Positions 19,318 to 27,955 of a stretch of 64,000 nucleotides of DNA are shown here, piece by piece. A model generated the notes under the pieces. The model saw only the letters and a program-made list of their open reading frames with translations. It ran no database searches and was not told the origin of the DNA. Numbering within the stretch: position 1 is the first letter of the stretch; each line of letters starts with the position of its first letter. Location: assembly GCF_030709675.1 (NCBI RefSeq), contig NZ_JAUZQD010000011.1, positions 280,083-344,082 on the forward strand, in the 5' to 3' direction. Source of the DNA: Symbioplanes lichenis. Its GTDB lineage: Bacteria; Actinomycetota; Actinomycetes; Mycobacteriales; Micromonosporaceae. The position numbers and the translations under genes are program-made.

Positions 19318-20220
19318 TCATGACAGCACTACGGATCGGGTGACCCCGCGCGGGTGGTCGGGGTCTATGCCCTGGCTCGTGGCGAAGAGCACCGCGACGC
19401 GCTGCGCCACCACCAGGTCGGCCATCGGGTCGAAGGTCTCCCGGTCGGCGGCACCCCAGTAGCTCTTGCTGTGCACGAAGGTCGCCCCGGTCTCCTCGAC
19501 CTCCTCGGGCAGCCCGGCCGGCACGTCGCCGAAGGCCCACACCACGCGGCCCGGCTGGGCGATCGCGATCGGCCCGTGCCGGTACTCGAACGCCGGGTAC
19601 GCCTCGGCCCACCAGCCGGCCGCCTCCCGGCACTTGAGCGCCGCGTCCTCCGCCAGCCCGACGGTCCAGCCCCGGCCGAGGAAGGTGATCTGCTTGGCCA
19701 GCGACGGGTGCACCGGCAGCGGCAGCCGCACGGCCACCTCGCCGTCCGCCGCGAGCGCCTCGATGTCGTGGCCCAGGTGCGCCCGGAACATCGCCAGCGT
19801 GCTCGTGGCGAACCGGGTCTGCACGACCGACAGCTCGTCGGCGAAGTCGAGCAGGATCTTGTCGTCGGCCAGCGGCACCACGGGCGTGTCGGCGTCGGCG
19901 GTCACCACCGTCGTCGGGGTGTTGCCCTGCAGCTGCTTGAGCAGCTCGACGGCCTCCGTGGTGGTGCCGGAGCGGCTGACGACGACCACGCGGTCGTAGC
20001 GGCGGCCGAGCGGGAACTCGGAGGCCTGGAACGCGTCGGTCTCGCCGTGGCCCTCCCGCTCGCGCAGCGCCGCATAGGTCTGCGCGACGAACCAGGACGT
20101 GCCGCAGCCGGCGACGGCGACCCGCTCGCCGGGCTCGGGCAGCCCGGCCGCGCCGGCCAGCCCGGCCGCCTGCCGCCAGCAGTCCGGCTGGCTGGCGATC
20201 TCCACCTTGACGTGGCTCAT
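19318..20220 (-). CDS. SIS-domain aminosugar-phosphate deaminase/isomerase (NagB-II/AgaS-like)
   Basis: A 300-residue protein with two sugar-isomerase (SIS) domains. VAGCGTSWFVAQTYAALRE (~37-55) and VVVSRSGTTTEAVELLKQL (~85) are phosphosugar-binding loops in SIS-1. KCREAAGWWAEAYPAFEYRH (~205) followed by GPIAI is typical of GlmS-related/NagB-II deaminases. It lacks the GlmS glutaminase domain. Expected reaction: glucosamine-6-P to fructose-6-P plus ammonia. ATG 20220 has a strong AGGAG four bases upstream. It is first in the operon with the ROK kinase and nagA, and divergent from the DeoR regulator. Confidence 0.9.
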   Translation of the reverse strand: MSHVKVEIASQPDCWRQAAGLAGAAGLPEPGERVAVAGCGTSWFVAQTYAALREREGHGETDAFQASEFPLGRRYDRVVVVSRSGTTTEAVELLKQLQGNTPTTVVTADADTPVVPLADDKILLDFADELSVVQTRFATSTLAMFRAHLGHDIEALAADGEVAVRLPLPVHPSLAKQITFLGRGWTVGLAEDAALKCREAAGWWAEAYPAFEYRHGPIAIAQPGRVVWAFGDVPAGLPEEVEETGATFVHSKSYWGAADRETFDPMADLVVAQRVAVLFATSQGIDPDHPRGVTRSVVLS

Positions 20221-20412
20221 ACTGCTCCTCATCAGGTGCTGCTGCTGCGCGGTTACGCTCGGTTCGCCGGTCTTTCGAGCGCCATTCTGCGCAGTTTTCG
20301 GTCGGCGACGCAACCTCCCGCGCGGCTTCGCGCAGGTAACCTCTTTGCTACGGGCCGTTTCGCGCACTAATGTGCACTCTCTCAACCGGTTTCGAGCATG
20401 GGAGATCATCGG

Positions 20413-21198
20413 GTGGACCGGTACGCGCGGTGGAATGCCCTGCTGGAGCTGCTCGCGGAGAGCGGCCGCGTCACCGTCGAGGACGCCGCCGACCGCCTCG
20501 ACGTCTCCCAGGCGACCATCCGCCGCGACTTCGACCAGCTCGCCCAGCAGCAGATGATCACCCGCACCCGCGGCGGCGCGGTCGCCAACGGCGTGTCCTA
20601 CGACCTGCCGCTGCGCTACAAGAGCGCCAAGCACTCGGCCGAGAAGCAGCGCATCGGCGAGGCGGCCGCCACCCTCGTCCAGCCCGGCACGGTGGTCGGC
20701 CTCAACGGCGGCACCACCATGACCGAGGTCGCCCGGGCCCTCGCCGTCCGCCCCGACCTCAACACCAGCGGCGAGGGCGCCCAGCTCACGGTCGTCACCA
20801 ACGCCCTCAACATCGCCAACGAACTGCTCGTCCGCTCCCGCATGAAAATCGTCGTCGCCGGCGGCGTCGTGCGCCCCCAGTCCTTCGAGCTCGTCGGCCC
20901 CCTCGGCGGCGCCCTCCTCAAGGAAGTCACCCTCGACATCGTCCTGCTCGGCGTCGACGCCCTCGACGTCGACCTGGGCGCCGCGGCCCACCACGAGGGC
21001 GAGGCCGCCATGAACAGCCTGATGGTCGCCCGGGCCAAGCGCGTCGTCGTGATCGCCGACAGCTCCAAGCTGGGCGGGCACGCCTTCGCCCGCATCTGCC
21101 CCATCACCAAGGTCGAAACCCTCGTCACCGACTCCGGCGCCCCCGACTCCCTGGTCGCCACCTTCCGCGAAGCCGGCGTCGACGTCATCCGCGCCTGA
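20413..21198 (+). CDS. DeoR-family transcriptional regulator of the aminosugar operon
   Basis: A 261-residue DeoR/GlpR-type regulator. The N-terminal winged HTH is RVTVEDAADRLDVSQATIRR, then DFDQL and TRTRGGAV (about residues 18-56). The C-terminal DeoR sensor domain is sugar-isomerase-like (GLNGGTTMTEVARAL, VVTNALNIANEL, VVVIADSSKLG). The start was set at GTG 20413 because GGAG lies eight bases before it; ATG 20398, five codons upstream, is possible. It is divergent from the SIS-ROK-nagA operon across a ~190-bp region, so it very likely represses that operon in response to a phosphorylated amino sugar. TTTCGAGC occurs twice there (20273-20280, 20390-20397). Confidence 0.92.
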   Translation: MDRYARWNALLELLAESGRVTVEDAADRLDVSQATIRRDFDQLAQQQMITRTRGGAVANGVSYDLPLRYKSAKHSAEKQRIGEAAATLVQPGTVVGLNGGTTMTEVARALAVRPDLNTSGEGAQLTVVTNALNIANELLVRSRMKIVVAGGVVRPQSFELVGPLGGALLKEVTLDIVLLGVDALDVDLGAAAHHEGEAAMNSLMVARAKRVVVIADSSKLGGHAFARICPITKVETLVTDSGAPDSLVATFREAGVDVIRA

Positions 21199-21203
21199 GC
21201 CTG

Positions 21204-21647
21204 TCAGCGGACCCGCCTGCCCTCGCCGCGGGCCATCTGCTCGAGGCTTTCGAGCAGGTCGCCCCGCTGGAGCAAGGCGTGATCCGAGAGGCGGTACCAC
21301 ACGAGGTCGATAAGGTCGCGATTCTTGCCGAGCTTGCGGAGATCCTTGATCAGCCGCATGACCTCGTGCAGCCGCTCCGGGTCGAGCAGAAGCCGGGGAC
21401 TGTCCGTCTCGGCCGGCGTAAGAACGCCTTCCTTGGCCCAGTTGCGCACGCTGCGCTCGCTTAGGCCCAGCAGTTTGGCGGCCACGGCCACTCTGACGGG
21501 CTCGCTCCGCGTGAGCTCCCGGCGGGCAAGGTCCTGCAGCCGGGCACGGACACTCTCGGCGAGATTCGGGGTCGAGGCAATGTCTTCGAGCTCGTCGACC
21601 AGCTCGAAGACATGCGTCGTGCGTTCTTCTTCCGTGGCCAGCGTCAT
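21204..21647 (-). CDS. Orphan MerR/excisionase-like HTH protein
   Basis: 147 residues. The middle contains VRVAVAAKLLGLSERSVRNW then AKEGVLTP (about residues 51-78), a helix-turn-helix of the MerR/excisionase type. It is followed by a charged helix (LDPERLHEVMRLIKDLRKL). The N-terminus is an acidic helical region, and the C-terminus another amphipathic helix. AAGGAGG precedes ATG 21647. It could be a transcription factor or a free-standing antitoxin-like DNA-binding protein, but no toxin gene is adjacent. It is convergent with deoR (5-bp gap) and downstream of the ABC exporter locus on the same strand. Confidence 0.7.
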   Translation of the reverse strand: MTLATEEERTTHVFELVDELEDIASTPNLAESVRARLQDLARRELTRSEPVRVAVAAKLLGLSERSVRNWAKEGVLTPAETDSPRLLLDPERLHEVMRLIKDLRKLGKNRDLIDLVWYRLSDHALLQRGDLLESLEQMARGEGRRVR

Positions 21648-21719
21648 GGCTCGGCCCTCCTTCGGCTTCCGAGTATCGCCGACTTTCCCGGAAGCACAAA
21701 GCCGTTTATCGACACCGAT

Positions 21720-22544
21720 TCAGGAAGTCACGTCCTTGCGGGTGAAGCGGTAGAACGCCAGCCCCCAGAAGAGCGCTGCGTAACAAACCGCCGACAGCGC
21801 CCCCTTCACCATGTCGTCGGTCTGGGTCGGCGTGGACAGGAGGCCCAGCCAGGCCTGGCTGTAATGAGTGGGCAGGAACGACCGGATCACCCCGAGCGCC
21901 TCGATCTGGTCGAGGATGCTCGACAGGATCCACAGCAGGACGGCCCCGCCCACGGCCCCCAGCGCCGCGTCGGTCGCGACCGACAGGAGGAAGGCGAGGC
22001 CGGCGACGCCGAGGAGGATCACCGCGAGATAGGCGAGGATGCCCAGGAGCCGGAGGAAGCCGTCGCCCGCGGGGATGGAGGCGGCGACCGTGCTGCCGAG
22101 GGGGTGCCAGCCGTAGCGGAGGGTGCCGGCGAGCAGGGCCGTTCCGGCCAGGGTGAGCAGGGCCGTCAGTGAGTAGCCCAGGGCGACGAGGAGCTTCACG
22201 GTGAGCAGGCGGGCGCGGGGCACCGGGATCGCCAGCAGGTAGCGGAGGCTGCCCCAGCTTGCCTCGGAGGCCACCGTGTCGCCGAAGAAGAGGGCGACGA
22301 CGACGATGAGCAGGAAGTTCGACGAGACCAGCAGCGTGAACAGGGTGAAGTTGAGGCCGCCCGAGGTGGCCAGGTCGACCAGGGACGAGAAGGCGCCGCC
22401 GCCGTTGTCGTCGTCGTCCCCGCCGCCGAACTCGAAGGCGACGAGCACGATCAAGGGCAGCAGGACCATGAAACCCAGGGCCAATTGGGTACGCCGCCGC
22501 GACGCCTGACGTCGTACCTCGGCTGCGAGGGGGAGTGTGCTCAT
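21720..22544 (-). CDS. ABC-2-type exporter permease
   Basis: A 274-residue membrane protein with six predicted helices (e.g. LALGFMVLLPLIVLVAFEF, FLLIVVVALFFGDTVA, AYLAVILLGVAGLAFLLSVA). ASWGSLRYLLAIPVPRARLL is the conserved ABC-2/YhaP-like cytoplasmic loop after TM2. An acidic, Gly/Asp-rich loop (GGGDDDDNGGG) lies just after TM1. ATG 22544 overlaps the stop of the upstream hydrolase-ATPase gene (ATGA), showing they are coupled and probably form one transporter. The substrate is unknown. Confidence 0.88.
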   Translation of the reverse strand: MSTLPLAAEVRRQASRRRTQLALGFMVLLPLIVLVAFEFGGGDDDDNGGGAFSSLVDLATSGGLNFTLFTLLVSSNFLLIVVVALFFGDTVASEASWGSLRYLLAIPVPRARLLTVKLLVALGYSLTALLTLAGTALLAGTLRYGWHPLGSTVAASIPAGDGFLRLLGILAYLAVILLGVAGLAFLLSVATDAALGAVGGAVLLWILSSILDQIEALGVIRSFLPTHYSQAWLGLLSTPTQTDDMVKGALSAVCYAALFWGLAFYRFTRKDVTS

Positions 22545-25291
22545 CGGTCACCACTTCCGCGGGAGTTGTCGCCGACCAGGGCGAGGAAGGCGTCCTCGAG
22601 GCGGCGGCGGGGCACCACCCGGTCGACGCCGACGCCGGCCTTGACGAGGGAGGCCACCACCTCTTCGCGCGGGGTGCCGTTGGTGTCCACGATCAGCGAG
22701 GAGCCTTCCGGGCGGACCGAGAGGGAGAGACCGGCGAGGGCCGCGGTGGCCGCGTCCACGTCAGAGACGCCGACCTGGATGGACGGGGACTCGCCGACGA
22801 TGTCCTCGACCGGGCCGGACGCGACGATGCGGCCCTTGTTGACGACGACGGCGTGGGTGCAGGTCTGTTCCACCTCGGCGAGGAGGTGGCTCGAGACCAG
22901 GACCGCGCGGCCGTCCGTGGCGTAGCGGCGCAGCACCCGGCGCATCTCGGCGATCTGAGGCGGGTCGAGGCCGTCCGTCGGCTCGTCGAGGACGAGCAGC
23001 TCCGGCAGGCCGAGCATGGCCTGGGCGATGGCGAGACGCTGGCGCATGCCGTGGCTGTACGACTTGGTGCGCCGGTGCACCGAGTTGCCCAGCCCGGCGA
23101 TCTCCAGCGCCTCGTCGAAGCGGGCCTCCTCGACCGGCCGGCCGGTGGCCCGCCAGTACGCCAGCAGGTTCTCGTACCCGCTGAGGTGCGGCAGGAAGCC
23201 GGGGCCCTCGACCAGCGCACCCACCCGGCGCAGCACCGGCGCGCCGGGCACCAGCCGCTCGCCGAAGACCAGGGCGTCGCCGCCGCTCGGCATGGTCAGG
23301 CCCATGAGCACCCGCAGCGTGGTCGTCTTGCCGGCGCCGTTGGGTCCGAGCAGCCCGACGACCTGTCCGCGCTCGACGCGGAAGTCGACCTGCTCCACGG
23401 CGACGAACCCGTCGTTGTACGCCTTCCGCAGCCCGCGCACGACGAGCGGCACATCCGACAAGTCGGAAACGCGCGCCGGAGCGCGCCGGCGTCGCGCCAC
23501 GAGCACCGCCACGACCACGGCAACGATCAAAGCTACGACGACGCCGAGCAGGATCCAGCGCCAGACGACCTGAGGGTTGGCGATGGGTGTACCGACCAGC
23601 GTCGGCAACGTGACGTCCGGGGACACCGCGACGGTGTAGACCGCCGGGTCCGCCGGAGTCAGGAACGCCTGATCGGAGGAGGCGACCACCACCCGTACCG
23701 TGTGGCCCTTGTCGATCCGGCGCACGATCGCCGGCAGCGTGACGGTGACCGGCTGGGCGTCCTCGACGGTGGCCGGCAGGCCGGTGAGCCGGACCGGCGC
23801 GACCAGGCCGCCGCTCAGCGTGGCCGTGCCGTCGGCGCCGACGTCGTAGAGCTTGACGAACACGGTCGCCGACCCGCTTGCCGAGGCCACCCGCACCTGC
23901 ACGGACGGCGCCCCGGCCACCTCGATGGCCTCGGTCACGGGCACGGACTCGAAGGTGGCGTGCTGCCCCGGGAGGTCGCCGGCGACGCCTCCGAGGAGCG
24001 AGCTGAGCTGGCCCCCGACGCCCGGCAGGGAGGAGATCGCGCCTGGATTGCCATTGGGCGGGCTCGCGACGCGCTGCGCGGACCCGGAGACACTTATCCG
24101 CGTACGCCCGGAGCCCGCCAGCCCCGGGTACGCCACATCCGAGTACCCGTTCGTCACCAGCCCCCGGTCGAGGGCGCTGAACCCGGCCACCCTCGAGTAC
24201 GTGAAGCTCGTCGCCGGCGCCGCCCCGGAGCCCTTGACGTAGTGATCGAGCCACTGAACCGTGAGGGCTTCCGTACGGTCCTGATCGGTCTGTGGCCCGA
24301 GCCCGCCGTCGTGCCCGCCGGTGAACCACGCGACCCGCACCGGGGTGCCCGTGGCGGCGATCCCGCGCGCGTTGGCGTCCGCCTCGGACAGCGGGAAGAG
24401 CGTGTCGACGGCGCCCTGGATCAGCAGCGTCGGCGCCTTGATCTTGTCCAGCACGCCGGCCGGGCTCGACTTGGCCAGCAGGTCGGAGCTCGCCTTGTCC
24501 GGCGCCCCGGTCGTCGCCATCTTCAGATAAGCAGCACAGACGTCGGCCGCGAACCGCCCGCAAGCCGGATCCCCGGAAGCCGCAGCGGGGCCGGGAGAGG
24601 AGGAAGTCGCGGCAGGCGCAGGGGAGGCGGCGGCGGAAAGAGCGGACGACGAGCCGAAGAACAGGCCCGCCCAGGTCTTCTTGAAAACGCCGGGGACTCC
24701 GGTCCCGGCGGCGGACTGAGGGAAGAACGACGACTCCAGGCTGTTCCACGTGATCGACGGCGCGATCGCGTCCACCCGGCTGTCCTGCCCCGCCAGCAGC
24801 AGCGCCAGCCCCCCGCCGTAGGACCCGCCGACCACGCCCACCCGTGGATCCCCCGCCGCGTCGGTGCGCACCTCGGGCCGCGCGGCGAGCCAGTCGAGCA
24901 GCCGTTGCGCGTCCTTCACCTCGTAGTCGGGACTGTCGAGGTGGATCTCCCCGCCGCTGGCCCCGAACCCCCGCGCCGTCCACGTGAGCACGGCGTAGCC
25001 CCGGTCCGCGAGCTTTTCGGCCGTGTCGGCGACCGAGTTCTTCGTACCCCCGAAGCCGTGCGCGAGCAGGACGGCCGGGACCTTTCCGTCCCGGTCCTTC
25101 GGCAGGTAGAAGCGGGTGTCGAGGGTGACCGGCTCGGTGCCGGAGGGGCCGGACAGCACGGTCAGCCGCTCGTCGGCGGCCGTCCACGACGTGGGTGACG
25201 GCAGCGCCGCCCAGGTGACCAGGGCGGCGACCAGCACGAGAACCGCGGCACCCGCCATGATCCGGCGCGGTGTCGGGCGGGGCAGAGGCAT
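22541..25291 (-). CDS. Membrane-anchored alpha/beta-hydrolase (S15-like) fused to ABC-transporter ATPase
   Basis: 916 residues combining two enzymes. Residues ~10-30 are a signal anchor (MAGAAVLVLVAALVTWAALP). Residues ~40-370 are an X-Pro dipeptidyl-peptidase/CocE-like alpha/beta-hydrolase with LLAHGFGGTKNS, the nucleophile elbow VGGSYGGGLAL (Ser ~153), and later Asp/His candidates in GAVDTLFPLSEA and TGGHDGGLGP. A jelly-roll X-Pro C-terminal domain follows (~385-560). A second helix (ILLGVVVALIVAVVVAVLVA, ~577-596) leads to a complete ABC ATPase: Walker A GPNGAGKTTT (~650), signature YSHGMRQRL (~745), Walker B LLVLDEPTDGLDP. The hydrolase is predicted outside and the ATPase inside. Coupled to the permease gene. 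Confidence 0.88.
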   Translation of the reverse strand: MPLPRPTPRRIMAGAAVLVLVAALVTWAALPSPTSWTAADERLTVLSGPSGTEPVTLDTRFYLPKDRDGKVPAVLLAHGFGGTKNSVADTAEKLADRGYAVLTWTARGFGASGGEIHLDSPDYEVKDAQRLLDWLAARPEVRTDAAGDPRVGVVGGSYGGGLALLLAGQDSRVDAIAPSITWNSLESSFFPQSAAGTGVPGVFKKTWAGLFFGSSSALSAAASPAPAATSSSPGPAAASGDPACGRFAADVCAAYLKMATTGAPDKASSDLLAKSSPAGVLDKIKAPTLLIQGAVDTLFPLSEADANARGIAATGTPVRVAWFTGGHDGGLGPQTDQDRTEALTVQWLDHYVKGSGAAPATSFTYSRVAGFSALDRGLVTNGYSDVAYPGLAGSGRTRISVSGSAQRVASPPNGNPGAISSLPGVGGQLSSLLGGVAGDLPGQHATFESVPVTEAIEVAGAPSVQVRVASASGSATVFVKLYDVGADGTATLSGGLVAPVRLTGLPATVEDAQPVTVTLPAIVRRIDKGHTVRVVVASSDQAFLTPADPAVYTVAVSPDVTLPTLVGTPIANPQVVWRWILLGVVVALIVAVVVAVLVARRRRAPARVSDLSDVPLVVRGLRKAYNDGFVAVEQVDFRVERGQVVGLLGPNGAGKTTTLRVLMGLTMPSGGDALVFGERLVPGAPVLRRVGALVEGPGFLPHLSGYENLLAYWRATGRPVEEARFDEALEIAGLGNSVHRRTKSYSHGMRQRLAIAQAMLGLPELLVLDEPTDGLDPPQIAEMRRVLRRYATDGRAVLVSSHLLAEVEQTCTHAVVVNKGRIVASGPVEDIVGESPSIQVGVSDVDAATAALAGLSLSVRPEGSSLIVDTNGTPREEVVASLVKAGVGVDRVVPRRRLEDAFLALVGDNSRGSGDR

Positions 25292-25298
25292 GTGATCA

Positions 25299-25339
25299 CG
25301 CTATAGCGATGCCACTGAGTGATCGCTGTGAAGTGGCAT
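25299..25339. promoter_or_regulatory. Inverted repeats between hydrolase-ABC and Cdc48-like genes
   Basis: CGCTATAGCG (25299-25308) is a 10-bp palindrome. ATGCCACT (25309-25316) and AGTGGCAT (25332-25339) form 8-bp arms 15 bp apart. The region lies between divergent starts at 25291 and 25390. On the minus strand TATAGC inside the palindrome could be a -10 box about ten bases before the hydrolase ATG, implying a very short leader. Regulator unknown. Confidence 0.45.
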
Positions 25340-25389
25340 GCGGCGCTAGCGTGTCAGCAGAAGTGATGACCGCAACGAAAGGCCGCCGC

Positions 25390-27594
25390 GTGCCCGACGA
25401 TCTGACCCTGACCGTGCACGAGCGCCCCGGGCAGCTGCCCCGCCGCGGCATCGTCCGCCTGCACCCCGAGGTCATGGCCGCGCTGGCGGTCAATCCGGGC
25501 GATCCGCTGCGGCTGACCGGCCGGCGCACCACCGCGGGCATCGCGGCCCGGGCGGAGGCCGGGGCCAGCCGGGCCGCCCTCTATGCCGACGATCTGACCA
25601 TCGGCAACCTGCGGCTGCGCGACGGCGACGAGGTGACCGTCACGCCGATCCCGGTGGTGGCCGCGCGGCGGGTCACGCTGGCCGGGCCGCCGGAGATCAC
25701 GGCCGTGGTCACCCACGAGATGCTGCGCCTGGCGCTGCTCGGCAAGGTCGTGACCACGGGCGACGACGTGTCGCTGCTGCCGCAGGACGTGCCGCCGCAG
25801 GCCGGGCACCGGGCGCTGGTCGAGGGCGCGCGCCGCAGCCTGGCCAACCGCGTGGGCTTCCGCTGGACCAGCGAGCTGCTGCAGGTCGTCGCGGTCGAGG
25901 ACGCCGACTCCGCGCTGGTCACGATGGACACGGTGGTCGGGTGGCAGGGCCGCGACGCCACCGTACGCACGGAGCAACCGCCCGTGGCGGCCCCCGCCCA
26001 GCCCGCCTCCACCGACCCGGACACGCCCCCGCCCAGCCTCGACGACCTGCCGGGGTTGCGCACCCAGGCCGACGAGCTGACCGAGCTGCTCGACCTGGGC
26101 TTCAACCATCGGGAAGTGCTCAGCAAGCTCGGCACCACCGTGGCCCTGGGCGTCCTGGTGACCGGCCCCGCGGGGTCAGGAAAATCGGCATTGGTCCGGG
26201 CCGTCGCGGCGGGCGTGGGCGCCCAGGTACGCGCGATCTGGGGCCCCGAGCTCGCGGCGCTCACCAACGACGCGGCGGCGACCCGGTTGCGTGACGCCGC
26301 CCGGGAGCTCGCGGCCGGCGGGCCCGCCGTGCTCCTGATCAGCGACGTCGAGGCGCTCGCCCCGCGCGACGAGCCCGGCCCGCTGGCCACGGTGTTCCGC
26401 CAGGTGCTGGCCGGTCTCGTGGAGTCGGGCGCGGCCGTGGTGTGCACCACGAGCCGCCCCGAGGCGGTGGACCCCGCGTTGCGGGCGCCGGACCTGCTGG
26501 CCGTACAGCTGGCGGTGCCCTTGCCCGACGCGGCGATGCGCCGGGAGCAGCTGCGGGTGCTGACGCGGGGGATGCCGCTGGCCGAGGACGTGCGACTGGA
26601 CGACGTCGCCGGGCGTACCCCCGGATTTGTCGCCGCCGACCTGGGTGCGCTGGCCCGCGAGGCCGGGGTGCACGCGGCGCTGCGGCAGAAGGAGGCGGAG
26701 GCGCCGACCGTGGCCATGGCCGACTTCGAGGCCGCGCTCGACGTGGTGCGCCCGACGTCGATGGCCGAGTCCACGCTGGAGGTCGCGCAGGTCACGCTGG
26801 ACGACGTCGGCGACATGGCCGAGGTCAAGGAGGTGCTGACCGAGTCGGTGCTGTGGCCGCTGACCTATCCGGACACGTTCGCCCGGCTCGGCGTGCAACC
26901 CCCGCGCGGCGTGCTGCTCTACGGGCCTCCCGGGTGCGGCAAGACCTACCTGGTCAAGGCCATCGCCGGTACGGGCCGAGCGAACGTCCTGTCGGTGAAG
27001 GGCGCCGAGCTGCTCAGCAAGTGGGTCGGCGACAGTGAGCGGGCCGTCCGCGAGCTGTTCCGCCGCGCCCGCGAGGCCGCCCCGACGCTGGTCTTCCTGG
27101 ACGAGGTGGACGCGCTGGCTCCCACCCGCGGGCAGGCGACCGACGGCGGCACCACGGACCGGGTGGTGGCCGCGCTGCTGACCGAGCTGGACGGGGTCGA
27201 GGCCCTGCGCAACGTCGTGGTCATCGGGGCGACGAACCGGCCCGACCTGATCGACCCGGCGCTGCTGCGCCCGGGGCGGCTCGAGCGGCTGGTCTTCGTG
27301 CCGCCGCCGGACGCCGACGCCCGGGCCGCGATCCTGCGCGCCTCGGCGAAGTCGGTGCCGCTGGCCGGCGAGGTGGATCTGGCCGAGCTGGGGATGGAGC
27401 TGGAGGGCTTCTCGGCGGCGGACTGCGCGGCGCTGATCCGGGAGGCGGCGCTGGCGGCGATGCGCGAGTCCCTCGACGCGACGACGGTCACGGCCGAGCA
27501 CGTCGCCGCGGCGCGCAAGCGGGTGCGTCCGTCGCTGGATCCCGTACAGGTGGCGTGGCTCGAGGCTTATGCCTCGACGCACAGCGCGGGTTAG
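25390..27594 (+). CDS. Cdc48-like tandem AAA+ ATPase of actinobacteria
   Basis: 734 residues with the p97/Cdc48 layout. The N-domain double-psi barrel starts LTVHERPGQLPRRGIVRLHP; D1 spans ~225-455 and D2 ~470-720. D1 has Walker A GPAGSGKSAL (~259) but its Walker B is LLISDVEAL, where the catalytic glutamate is Val. Its arginine-finger region (PALRAPDLLAVQ) is also altered. D2 is canonical: YGPPGCGKTYLVKAIAG (~511), LVFLDEVDALAP, GATNRPDLIDPALLRPGRL. The pore loop KGAELLSKWVG is present. It is probably a protein unfoldase; actinobacterial Cdc48-like proteins (Cpa) have been linked to the proteasome. GTG 25390 has GAAAGG seven bases upstream; ATG 25366 is an alternative. Confidence 0.9.
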   Translation: MPDDLTLTVHERPGQLPRRGIVRLHPEVMAALAVNPGDPLRLTGRRTTAGIAARAEAGASRAALYADDLTIGNLRLRDGDEVTVTPIPVVAARRVTLAGPPEITAVVTHEMLRLALLGKVVTTGDDVSLLPQDVPPQAGHRALVEGARRSLANRVGFRWTSELLQVVAVEDADSALVTMDTVVGWQGRDATVRTEQPPVAAPAQPASTDPDTPPPSLDDLPGLRTQADELTELLDLGFNHREVLSKLGTTVALGVLVTGPAGSGKSALVRAVAAGVGAQVRAIWGPELAALTNDAAATRLRDAARELAAGGPAVLLISDVEALAPRDEPGPLATVFRQVLAGLVESGAAVVCTTSRPEAVDPALRAPDLLAVQLAVPLPDAAMRREQLRVLTRGMPLAEDVRLDDVAGRTPGFVAADLGALAREAGVHAALRQKEAEAPTVAMADFEAALDVVRPTSMAESTLEVAQVTLDDVGDMAEVKEVLTESVLWPLTYPDTFARLGVQPPRGVLLYGPPGCGKTYLVKAIAGTGRANVLSVKGAELLSKWVGDSERAVRELFRRAREAAPTLVFLDEVDALAPTRGQATDGGTTDRVVAALLTELDGVEALRNVVVIGATNRPDLIDPALLRPGRLERLVFVPPPDADARAAILRASAKSVPLAGEVDLAELGMELEGFSAADCAALIREAALAAMRESLDATTVTAEHVAAARKRVRPSLDPVQVAWLEAYASTHSAG

Positions 27595-27857
27595 CGGCGG
27601 CGGGTGCGGGCCCGGGTGGACCGCAGCCGCCGGAGCCGGCCCACCAGGACGGGGTCGTGCTCCAGGGCGGCGGGATTGTCGAGCAGCCCGTTGAGCAGCT
27701 GGTAGTAGCGGGTCGAGGAGAGGCCGAACGCGTCGCGGATGGCCTGCTCCTTGGACCCGGCGTGCTTCCACCACTTCTGCTCGAAAGCGAGGATCTGCGT
27801 CTCGCGCTCGGTCAGCGGCACGCGTTGGGCGGGCACCTGGGGCTCGTCAGGCTGCAT
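27591..27857 (-). CDS. DUF3263 domain protein
   Basis: An 88-residue small basic protein. LTERETQILAFEQKWWKHAG and the following AIRDAFGLSSTRYYQLLNGL form the DUF3263 core, which resembles a helix-turn-helix (ERxxLxFExxWWxxxGxKEQAI pattern). The C-terminus is Arg-rich (LRRLRSTRARTRRR). This family is common in actinobacteria and is probably DNA-binding, but its function is unknown. Its stop overlaps the stop of the convergent Cdc48-like gene by four bases. Confidence 0.9.
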   Translation of the reverse strand: MQPDEPQVPAQRVPLTERETQILAFEQKWWKHAGSKEQAIRDAFGLSSTRYYQLLNGLLDNPAALEHDPVLVGRLRRLRSTRARTRRR

Positions 27858-27955
27858 GGCGGTTCCTCGCGGTGATAGGCAAGCCCCCGGGAGGGGGACC
27901 GTCGTAATAGTGGCAGCCGACGATCCCCTCCGCGCGTTGTCCGGCAGAAACTACA

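Noticed and set aside
20221..20412. Possible DasR (dre) site near the aminosugar genes
   Set aside because: No TGGTCTAGACCA-like palindrome could be found by eye in this interval or before nagA/ROK genes.
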